From Chloroflexota bacterium (lineage in GTDB: Bacteria; Chloroflexota; Limnocylindria; Limnocylindrales; CSP1-4): a DNA stretch of 5,266 bases. The stretch covers positions 1 through 5,266 of the forward strand of contig JACCXQ010000025.1 of NCBI GenBank assembly GCA_013696945.1. Direction: 5' to 3'. Position numbers and translations under genes: made by a program. The notes beneath the pieces were generated by a model, which had not been told where the DNA came from, made no database searches, and saw nothing but the letters and a program-made list of their open reading frames with translations. This document shows, in pieces, positions 1 through 5,178 of this stretch (positions are counted from its first letter, which is position 1; every line of letters begins with the position of its first letter).

Positions 1-1549
1 CCCAGCGAAGCACGTCGAGCAGCGGCGGACCGCCGTTGCCGTCGGCAGCATACGGGTAGTCCAGGCCGAGCTGGGCCGCAGCCCGCGGCGCGATCCCGGG
101 CATGAACGGCGCCGCCGCGAAGCTCACTAGCCGGCACGCCTCGAGGAGATCGCCCAGTACGCCACGGAGCTGGTCGCCGGCGGCAGCGTCTCCCTCGCGC
201 GCCTGTTTCGCCAGCTCCCAGGGACGGGCCGAGTCCACGAACCGGTTGGCCGCACCGACGAAGGACCACACTACCGCCAGTGCGTCGTGCAGGAGATGGG
301 AGGCCATCCGCTTGGGGAGCCGGTCGATCGCCTCTGACCACGCGAGGTCCAGAACCCCTCCCATCGTGGGGGCCGGCCGCTCCGAATCGACGTACCGAGC
401 CGTCATCGAGAGCGTTCGATTCAGCAGGTTGCCGAAGTCGTTGGCCAGGTCGGCGTTGTAGCGTCGGACGAAGCCATCCCAGGAGACGTCGCTGTCGCGG
501 TCGAACGGGACCTCCCGTAACACCGTGTAGCGCGCGCCATCCGAGCCGAAGGCGGCCACGAAGTCGAGCGGCTCCATGAAGTTCCCGCGGCTCTTGCTCA
601 TGCGCTCGCCCTGTGCCAGCAGCCAGCCGTGGACCCAGACGAGCTTGGGCAGAGGCAACCCAGCGCTCATGAGCATGGCCGGCCAGGTGATCGTGTGGAG
701 CCGGTTGATGTCCTTGCCGATGACGTGGACGTCGACCGGCCAGTACCGTGCGAACCGCTCGGCATCGTCGGGGAAGCCGGCCGCCGTGATGTAGTTGGTC
801 AGCGCATCGAACCAGACGTAGACCGTCCCTGCGTCGGGATCCCACGAACCATCCGCGAGCTGCGCGGACGAGCCATCCTCGCGGATGGGGAACGGCAGCC
901 CCCACGGCGCCTTCTCGCGGCTGACCGAGAAGTCCTCCAGTCCGGAGCGCATGAAGCCGAGCATCTCGTTCTTCCGAAACTCCGGCTGCACCCAGTCGGG
1001 TTGCTCCGCGTAGTGGCGCTCCAGACGCTCCTGATAGGCCGACAGGCGGAAGAACCAGTTGCGCTCCACTAGCCACTGCAGATCCACCTCGCGGTGGTTG
1101 GCGCAATGGGTCCCGCGGTCGTCGTGGACGAGCTGCGTCTCGGGGACGAAGCCCTCGTTGGGGCAGTACCAGCCCTCGTAGTCGCCCTTGTACAGGTCGC
1201 CGCTCGCGTAGGCGCGCCGGATCATCTCGTGGACCGCTCTCTGGTGATCCGGGTCGGTCGTGCGGATGAACCGGTCCGGGGCGATCGACAGCGCGTCCTC
1301 GGCCTCCCGGAAGAGCGCGACCATCTCGTCGACGAACGCCCTGGGGTCCTTGCCCTGCTGTTCCGCCGTCTGCGCGATGTTGACGGAGTACTCGTCGGTG
1401 CCGGTCAGGAAGAACGTGTCGTCGCCGAGCATGCGGTGCCAACGGGCGATGGCGTCCGCAGCGATGACCTCGTAGAGAGTATGAAGCCCGGGCCGGCTGT
1501 TCGCGTACGCGATGGAGGTCGTGATGTAGTAACGGCGGCGCGCGTCCAT
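1..1549 (-). CDS. metG: Methionyl-tRNA synthetase, 3'-truncated by window edge
   Basis: This gene encodes the cytoplasmic class I synthetase that charges tRNA-Met. It reads from ATG at 1549-1547 for 516 codons and leaves the window before a stop, so the C-terminal end is missing. Visible landmarks are the N-terminal strand YYITTSIAY (residues 7-15), TGTDE (49-53), a zinc-knuckle insertion around 128-152, WVHGW (305-309), the KMSKS loop as RMSKS (316-320), and an anticodon-domain start resembling NADLANDFGNLLNR. The HIGH signature is replaced by GLHT (21-24), and the second knuckle ligand is Glu132 where Cys is usual (C129, E132, C149, H152). The start is chosen because the family signature begins a few residues later; no good Shine-Dalgarno sequence precedes it. 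It lies 57 bp downstream of the small EDDTEGH gene. The reading frame is intact and the family call is secure. Confidence 0.96.
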   Translation of the reverse strand, partial: MDARRRYYITTSIAYANSRPGLHTLYEVIAADAIARWHRMLGDDTFFLTGTDEYSVNIAQTAEQQGKDPRAFVDEMVALFREAEDALSIAPDRFIRTTDPDHQRAVHEMIRRAYASGDLYKGDYEGWYCPNEGFVPETQLVHDDRGTHCANHREVDLQWLVERNWFFRLSAYQERLERHYAEQPDWVQPEFRKNEMLGFMRSGLEDFSVSREKAPWGLPFPIREDGSSAQLADGSWDPDAGTVYVWFDALTNYITAAGFPDDAERFARYWPVDVHVIGKDINRLHTITWPAMLMSAGLPLPKLVWVHGWLLAQGERMSKSRGNFMEPLDFVAAFGSDGARYTVLREVPFDRDSDVSWDGFVRRYNADLANDFGNLLNRTLSMTARYVDSERPAPTMGGVLDLAWSEAIDRLPKRMASHLLHDALAVVWSFVGAANRFVDSARPWELAKQAREGDAAAGDQLRGVLGDLLEACRLVSFAAAPFMPGIAPRAAAQLGLDYPYAADGNGGPPLLDVLRW

Positions 1550-1606
1550 GGGGAGCGCGATGGTAGCAGCGCCGCTCCGAGCGTCTGCCGGCCCACTACG
1601 GATGGG

Positions 1607-1822
1607 TCAGCGCCGGTCGCGCTTGGCTCTTCCCTCTGCCGCTCGCCGTGCGCTTTCGCCACGCGCCCAGGCTGATGCCTCCTTGGCGCGACTCGTCGCG
1701 ATGGTGCGGTGCAGCTCGGCCTGGAAGAGCGAGTGGCCCTCGGTGTCGTCCTCGGCCTCCGGCGACGGGGCGTCGGGCACGTCGGCGGCCTCCCGCTCGA
1801 GGTCGCGGTCCTTGTCGTCCAT
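1607..1822 (-). CDS. Small charged protein with a single EDDTEGH motif
   Basis: This is a 71-residue, highly charged protein of no family I recognise. Its N-terminal part is acidic and contains EDDTEGH at residues 24-30. The C-terminal half is rich in Ala, Arg and Lys and looks helical (an Ala/Arg-rich stretch from about residue 43 to 71). It has no signal peptide or membrane segment. Reality is supported by a strong Shine-Dalgarno GGAGGAG seven bases or fewer upstream of the ATG, by its fit between flanking genes without overlap, and by the motif it shares with the repeat protein at 3523-3909. The protease gene ends 57 bp upstream and metG starts 57 bp downstream, so it may be the last gene of the GAF-protease group. 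Function unknown; a substrate, precursor or partner of the neighbouring protease is possible. Confidence 0.75.
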   Translation of the reverse strand: MDDKDRDLEREAADVPDAPSPEAEDDTEGHSLFQAELHRTIATSRAKEASAWARGESARRAAEGRAKRDRR

Positions 1823-1828
1823 GAGTGG

Positions 1829-1835
1829 CTCCTCC
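1829..1835 (-). promoter_or_regulatory. Strong Shine-Dalgarno of the EDDTEGH gene
   Basis: GGAGGAG on the minus strand, six bases before the ATG at 1822. It fixes the start of this short gene and is one of the two best ribosome binding sites in the window, the other being that of the related repeat gene. Confidence 0.75.
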
Positions 1836-1879
1836 GTGGTGATCGACGCGATCGTAGACCGTCTGATGCCCCGTGTCTG

Positions 1880-2710
1880 TCATCCCCGCGACAGATCGCG
1901 AGGATCGTTCGCGACGGCTGCGAGCACCGTCTTGATCTCGAAGGGGGTCAAGCCGGGATGCTTGGCCACTATCAGGGCGACGATCCCACAGATGTGCGGC
2001 GCCGCGAAGCTGTTGCCGGTGGCGACCGTTCTCCCTCCATCCTTCCAGGCGATCGGCACGTCGACGCCCCATGCGCCGAACTCCACCGGGGGCGCCGGGT
2101 TGTAGTAGAGCCACCACGGATCGGGCACTGCGTGCGCGGCGACAGAGAAGACGGAGGCGAAGAGCGACGGGTAGCTCGCTCCCTGGACGTTGTTGGCCGC
2201 GCTGACCAGTGCGACGCCACCGAAGTAGGCCTGGTCGACGACCTCGTGAAAGGCGGGGAAGAGCGCGTCGCTCTTGGAGGAGAGGCTCAGGTTGGCGACC
2301 TGCACGCCGCGCTCGACCGCCCACTCGAGACCCGCCAGGAACGCTGCCCCCTTGCCACGCAGGTCTGACCCGAGGACCCGGACGGAGACGAGCTCGACTT
2401 CCGGTGCGAGTCCCAGGATGATGCCGCCGCACGCCGTGCCGTGGCCGAAGAGATCCCCTGCATCGTCCTCGACGACTCGCGGCTCGCCGTCGACGATCTC
2501 CACCGCGACGCTCTCGACGACACGCCCATCGAGCGCCGGGTGGCCCCGTTCCAAACCGCTGTCGATGATGGCGACCCTCACGCCGGCGCCCGTCGAGCTG
2601 CCCCATGCCCACTCCCGATCGATGGTCTCGACGCGGCCGGCACGGAGCAGCCCACCCGTGTCCTGGCCGGTGAAGGGCTCCGACCAGGCCGGCAGCAGGG
2701 GATCGGTCAC
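1880..2710 (-). CDS. Subtilisin-family (S8) serine protease, no signal peptide
   Basis: A 276-residue serine endopeptidase of the subtilase family. The catalytic triad is visible: Asp50 in VAIIDSGLERGHP, His90 in FGHGTACGG and Ser234 in TGNSFAAPHICG. The oxyanion-hole Asn is probably Asn174 in VSAANN. The serine motif reads GNS where GTS is usual. The domain fills nearly the whole protein. There is no hydrophobic signal sequence and too little room (about 40 residues) before the first catalytic strand for a classical inhibitory propeptide, so it probably acts in the cytoplasm. The start is GTG at 2710-2708, with GGAG twelve bases upstream inside the end of the GAF gene. The GAF stop is only 8 bp away, so the two are probably co-transcribed and translationally coupled. 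Substrate unknown; the DVEGH proteins encoded on both sides of the GAF-protease pair are candidates by context only. Confidence 0.93.
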   Translation of the reverse strand: MTDPLLPAWSEPFTGQDTGGLLRAGRVETIDREWAWGSSTGAGVRVAIIDSGLERGHPALDGRVVESVAVEIVDGEPRVVEDDAGDLFGHGTACGGIILGLAPEVELVSVRVLGSDLRGKGAAFLAGLEWAVERGVQVANLSLSSKSDALFPAFHEVVDQAYFGGVALVSAANNVQGASYPSLFASVFSVAAHAVPDPWWLYYNPAPPVEFGAWGVDVPIAWKDGGRTVATGNSFAAPHICGIVALIVAKHPGLTPFEIKTVLAAVANDPRDLSRG

Positions 2711-2718
2711 GCGGTCGG

Positions 2719-3501
2719 TCAGCTCCGGCGGCCAGCGCGCGCAGCATGCCGGCTGACCACCTCCAGGATGTCGGCTACGAGAGTGAGTTCCCGATCTGTC
2801 ATCGCGTGTAACCCGCTGACATGCTCGACGAGGCGCCAGAACGGCACCGCGTCGTCACGGTCCAGGCCGACCGTGCTGGCCGCGACGAGGGCGTCGACCG
2901 CTTCATCGGTCATTCCCTCGTCGCCGATCTCGCGAATGACCTCACGCAGGAGTAGCGTCGTATCGCGCTGTACCCGTGTGGCCGTGATAGCAGCGGCCGC
3001 CTGCCGAGCGAAGACGCCGAGCAGCTCCATGTCACGCAGCGAGAACGTGGGGCTGCTGCGTTTGTCAAGGACTTGCAGGACCCCGACGGGCGCCTGCCCG
3101 TCGACGAGTGGCACCGCCGCGATGGAGCGCGGCACGTATCCGGTGCGCTCGGCCGTCCGCCGGTCGAAGCGGGGGTCGCTCAGCACATCGGAGAGCGCGA
3201 GCGCCTGCCCCGTGGAGAACACGTAGCCCACGATCCCATGCGAGGGGGGCACGGACAGGCCGATAGCCCCGGCGCCCTGGGCACCCGCGGCGACGCGGAA
3301 CTCGAGCCGCTCGGGATCGCGCTCGAAAAGGGCGATCGACGACGCTTCTGCGTCGAAGAGCGCCGCCGTCGCCTCGACGATGGACTGGAGCAGCGCCTGC
3401 TCGACGTCCCCCTGGATCCGGCGCGCGACATCGGAACGCCGCGCCGCCGCCCGGAGGGCGCGCAGCGCGGCGGTCTCGTTGGTGCTCTGATCCTCTGCCA
3501 T
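2719..3501 (-). CDS. GAF-domain protein, probable small-ligand sensor
   Basis: A 260-residue soluble protein with one GAF domain at about residues 36-175. Recognisable family features are the SSIALFE strand (54-60), the GIVGYVFSTGQ turn and helix (89-99), DVLSDPRFD (105-113), SIAAVPLVDG (126-135) and VGVLQVLDK (139-147), followed by F153 and D157, a degenerate form of the NK-F-D/E signature of nucleotide-binding GAF domains with Asp146 in place of Asn. After it comes a helical segment (about 176-260) with no kinase, cyclase, phosphodiesterase or DNA-binding domain, so output must be through a partner. The protease gene begins 8 bp after its stop, which makes that enzyme the most likely partner. 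The upstream repeat gene ends 21 bp before its ATG. There is no clear Shine-Dalgarno sequence; a short hairpin abuts the start codon instead. Ligand unknown. Confidence 0.88.
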   Translation of the reverse strand: MAEDQSTNETAALRALRAAARRSDVARRIQGDVEQALLQSIVEATAALFDAEASSIALFERDPERLEFRVAAGAQGAGAIGLSVPPSHGIVGYVFSTGQALALSDVLSDPRFDRRTAERTGYVPRSIAAVPLVDGQAPVGVLQVLDKRSSPTFSLRDMELLGVFARQAAAAITATRVQRDTTLLLREVIREIGDEGMTDEAVDALVAASTVGLDRDDAVPFWRLVEHVSGLHAMTDRELTLVADILEVVSRHAARAGRRS

Positions 3502-3516
3502 CGCCGTTGGTCGGCG
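3502..3516 (-). other. Short inverted repeat abutting the GAF start codon
   Basis: A perfect 5-bp inverted repeat with a 5-nt loop (CGCCG-ACCAA-CGGCG on the minus strand) ends at the base directly before the ATG of the GAF gene and takes the place where a ribosome binding site would be. In RNA it could restrict initiation and make it depend on translation of the upstream repeat gene. The arms are short and GC-rich, so chance is possible. Confidence 0.35.
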
Positions 3517-3522
3517 AAGCGG

Positions 3523-3909
3523 CTACTTCACGCGGCTGGCGTGACCCTCGACGTCGTCCTCGTCGTCGGTGGCGCGCGCCGACAGTCGGTGGCCCTCGAC
3601 GTCGTTCTCGTCATCGTCGGCCTTGACGTTGAGCCGGCTGGCGTGACCCTCGACGTCGCTCTCGTCCTCGGTCGCCTTGAGGTTGAGCCGGCTGGCGTGA
3701 CCCTCGACGTCTTCGTTCTCGTCGTCGCTGGCCTTGACATTGATCCTGGACATCGCATGACCCTCCGTGTCTTCTTCGTCGCCTGACGCCTTGATGTTGA
3801 TCCGGGCCATGGCGTGACCCTCTACGTCATCGTCGCCGGCGGCCTCGCCACCCATCTTCCCGGGCCAACTGCCTTCGCCCGGGCCGAACCTCTTCGCATT
3901 ACCACCCAT
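3523..3909 (-). CDS. Acidic protein of six tandem DVEGH repeats
   Basis: A 128-residue protein I cannot assign to a named family. A Gly-rich N-terminus (residues 1-25) leads into six tandem units of 16-20 residues. Each has an acidic run, then D-[VT]-E-G-H, and in most units A-x-[SA]-R-[IL]-N-x-K-A. The invariant histidines are at 32, 51, 71, 89, 107 and 123. Unit 5 departs after the histidine (HRLSARAT), and unit 6 ends the protein at ASRVK. There is no cysteine, signal peptide or membrane segment, and the protein is probably extended or disordered. It starts at ATG 3909-3907 with GGAGGT seven bases upstream, the best ribosome binding site here. The GAF and S8 protease genes follow on the same strand. 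Candidate roles are protease substrate, multi-copy peptide precursor, or acidic/His metal-binding or scaffold protein; none is proven. Shared motif with the 71-residue protein supports a real family. Confidence 0.85.
   Translation of the reverse strand: MGGNAKRFGPGEGSWPGKMGGEAAGDDDVEGHAMARINIKASGDEEDTEGHAMSRINVKASDDENEDVEGHASRLNLKATEDESDVEGHASRLNVKADDDENDVEGHRLSARATDDEDDVEGHASRVK
3526..3834 (-). repeat. Six-unit coding tandem repeat (DVEGH units)
   Basis: This is the repeat block inside the acidic protein, residues 26-128. Histidine-to-histidine spacings are 19, 20, 18, 18 and 16 residues. On the plus strand the units appear as recurring TGACCCTCGACGTC-like words. Two stretches, 3621-3657 and 3675-3711, are 37 bases long, 54 bases apart and differ at one base, which suggests recent internal duplication; the outer units are more diverged but keep the protein motif. 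Confidence 0.9.
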
Positions 3910-3916
3910 CGGCTAT

Positions 3917-3922
3917 ACCTCC
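3917..3922 (-). promoter_or_regulatory. Strong Shine-Dalgarno of the DVEGH-repeat gene
   Basis: GGAGGT on the minus strand, seven bases before the ATG at 3909. It decides the start of the repeat gene and predicts efficient translation. Confidence 0.8.
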
Positions 3923-3963
3923 AGTTCGTCGCATCGGGTCACCCGTGCCCGGACTGTTCCCAG

Positions 3964-3969
3964 AGTATG
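3964..3969 (-). promoter_or_regulatory. Tentative -10 element for the repeat gene
   Basis: CATACT on the minus strand matches four of six bases of TATAAT and lies in the 130-bp gap upstream of the repeat gene. No good -35 is present at 16-18 bp. If transcription began about seven bases downstream, the palindrome at 4012-4027 would be centred near -62, a usual place for Crp-type activation. The match is weak. Confidence 0.2.
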
Positions 3970-3996
3970 CGCCGCCTCGACCACCCGAAAGCCATC

Positions 3997-4028
3997 GGGC
4001 GACACCATAGCTGTCGCTTGGGCGACAC
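3997..4028. promoter_or_regulatory. Putative Crp/Fnr-type operator with extra half-site
   Basis: The intergenic region contains TGTCGC-TTGG-GCGACA (4012-4027), a perfect 6-bp-arm palindrome. Read as TGTCG-N6-CGACA, it has the 16-bp geometry of Crp/Fnr-family sites. A third GCGACA lies at 3999-4004, so the 9-mer GGGCGACAC occurs twice (3997-4005 and 4020-4028), 23 bp apart. The site sits directly after the Crp-like gene and upstream of the DVEGH-repeat gene. An alternative is an RNA hairpin at the end of the Crp-like transcript, but no T-run follows, so it is a poor intrinsic terminator. Confidence 0.4.
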
Positions 4029-4039
4029 GACCGACGGCC

Positions 4040-4735
4040 TCATCGTTCCGCGCGGCGGGCGAGCCGGTCCACGTCCGTGATGACCAGCGTATCCCGCTCG
4101 ATGCTCACGAGATCGTCATCCAGCAGGCCGCTGAGGAGCTTGTTGACGCTCTGGCGGGTGCCCCCGATCATGGCTGCCAGGTCGGACTGCGTGAATGGCC
4201 AGTCGAGCCGAACCTCGCCCCTTGCGTGCGGGTCCGCCTCTCGAGCGAGGCGCGTCAACCGCATCGCGAGGCGGCCGGCGAGATCGAGGAAGTGGAGCTC
4301 TTCGACGTGGCCGGTCAGCCGCCGCAGCTCGTGGGCGAGCCCGGTCAGCAGAGCGTCTCGAAGGCGCGGGTCGTTCGCGACCAGGTCCCGGAAGACATCG
4401 CGCGAGAGGACGAGCGTCTCCGAGACCTCCAGCGCTTCCGCGGTCGCGGACCGGGGTGCGCCGTCAAGGAGCGCGAGCTCGCCGAAGAAGTCACCCGGGC
4501 GAACGGTCGCGATGATGGCTTCCTCTCCCTCCGCCGACGGGAGCAGGATCTTCACCGCGCCGATGGCCACGATGTGGAGTGAGTCGCCAGGATCACCCTG
4601 GTGGAAGATCACCTCGTTACGGCGGAACCTGCGACGCCGCAGCCCGCGTGCGACATCCGCGATCACCCGGTCATCGCCATGCGCGAAGAGCGCACATCGG
4701 CGAAGGCTCTCGATCGCGACGTCGTTCTGCACCAC
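4040..4735 (-). CDS. Crp/Fnr-family transcription regulator
   Basis: A 231-residue DNA-binding regulator. The N-terminal cyclic-nucleotide-binding fold spans about residues 11-125, with a phosphate-binding cassette FFGELALLDGAPRSA (83-97) keeping the Glu (E86) and Arg-Ser (R95, S96) that bind the cyclic nucleotide in E. coli Crp. A long dimerisation helix (about 120-150) leads to a winged helix-turn-helix at about 180-220 with TQSDLAAMIG and recognition helix TRQSVNKLL. There is no N-terminal cysteine cluster, so it is not an iron-sulfur Fnr. Two adjacent GTG codons could start it; the second (4732-4730) has the better spacing, five bases after GGGAG (4742-4738). The upstream cNMP-domain gene ends 8 bp before it, so they are probably one transcript. 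Cyclic AMP-type ligand is likely but not shown. A matching palindrome follows the gene. Confidence 0.95.
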   Translation of the reverse strand: MVQNDVAIESLRRCALFAHGDDRVIADVARGLRRRRFRRNEVIFHQGDPGDSLHIVAIGAVKILLPSAEGEEAIIATVRPGDFFGELALLDGAPRSATAEALEVSETLVLSRDVFRDLVANDPRLRDALLTGLAHELRRLTGHVEELHFLDLAGRLAMRLTRLAREADPHARGEVRLDWPFTQSDLAAMIGGTRQSVNKLLSGLLDDDLVSIERDTLVITDVDRLARRAER

Positions 4736-4743
4736 TGCTCCCG

Positions 4744-5178
4744 CTATGCCCCCGGACCGAGTGGGGTGGCGCCACGATGAAGCGTGAGCAAGCGCGACGT
4801 CAACCCTGGACCGGAGCCGACGAGCTCCAGGAAGTCCGGCCCATCGAGCGCGACGAGGATGGTCGGCACCTCGGCGGTCACGGTGGCTGTACGGGGCCTC
4901 GAGCTCAGGAGGCCGATCTCGCCGAAGACCTCGTCGACGCCCATCCGCCTCAGGTCGCGCTCCTCGCCGTCGACGCGCTGGGTCACCCGGACGTCACCGT
5001 CGGCGATGACATAGAACCGGTCGGGCGGATCACCCTCGCCGATGATGGTCTCGCCGGCCTCGACCCGAACGACATGCGCTCTGGCCATGGCGGCTTCCAG
5101 CCGCGCGGGCGGGAGGCTGGCGAACACGGGCACGCGAAGGATGTGCTCTCGGATGTCGTCGGCAGGAGGTAGCTGCAC
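4744..5178 (-). CDS. Stand-alone cyclic-nucleotide-binding domain protein
   Basis: A 144-residue protein that is almost only a cNMP-binding (Crp-type) beta-roll, from about residue 10 to 125. Visible features are VPVFASLPPARLEAA (16-30), the GEGDPPDRFYVIADGDV strands (47-63) and the phosphate-binding cassette FGEIGLLSSRPRTATV (85-100), with Glu87 and Arg96-Thr97 where Arg-Ser or Arg-Ala is usual. There is no DNA-binding domain, so it may be a cyclic-nucleotide buffer, a subunit that pairs with the downstream Crp-like protein, or a partner of another effector. The start given is GTG at 5178-5176; there is no good Shine-Dalgarno sequence and the frame stays open to 5244 with no better start, so the exact N-terminus is uncertain. 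The Crp-like gene starts 8 bp after its TAG. Confidence 0.9.
   Translation of the reverse strand: MQLPPADDIREHILRVPVFASLPPARLEAAMARAHVVRVEAGETIIGEGDPPDRFYVIADGDVRVTQRVDGEERDLRRMGVDEVFGEIGLLSSRPRTATVTAEVPTILVALDGPDFLELVGSGPGLTSRLLTLHRGATPLGPGA

Noticed and set aside
1550..1606. T-box or other riboswitch before metG
   Set aside because: The gap is only 57 bp; it holds a 6-bp inverted repeat (1552-1557 with 1573-1578) but no room for T-box elements.
102..1675. Several plus-strand open frames opposite metG
   Set aside because: All lie antisense to a well-supported MetRS frame and have shadow-like composition.
1841..1853. Small palindrome GATCG-ACG-CGATC upstream of the EDDTEGH gene
   Set aside because: Five-base arms with a three-base loop are expected by chance in GC-rich DNA, and no promoter elements accompany it.
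1596..2747. Long minus-strand open frame (383 codons) across the protease and small gene
   Set aside because: It overlaps the protease with its intact catalytic triad in another frame, is rich in Arg, Gly and Ala, and shows no family features; it is a high-GC shadow.
3073..3786. Plus-strand open frame with repeated VTLDV-like hydrophobic units
   Set aside because: The periodicity is the antisense image of the DVEGH repeats, and the frame continues through the antisense of the GAF gene.
3526..3834. CRISPR array or satellite repeat
   Set aside because: Units keep a protein frame and motif while the DNA diverges, spacing is uneven at 48-60 bases, and there are no unique spacers between identical repeats.
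4012..4027. Intrinsic terminator after the Crp-like gene
   Set aside because: The 6-bp stem with 4-nt loop is followed by mixed sequence without a T-run on the minus strand, so an operator reading is preferred.
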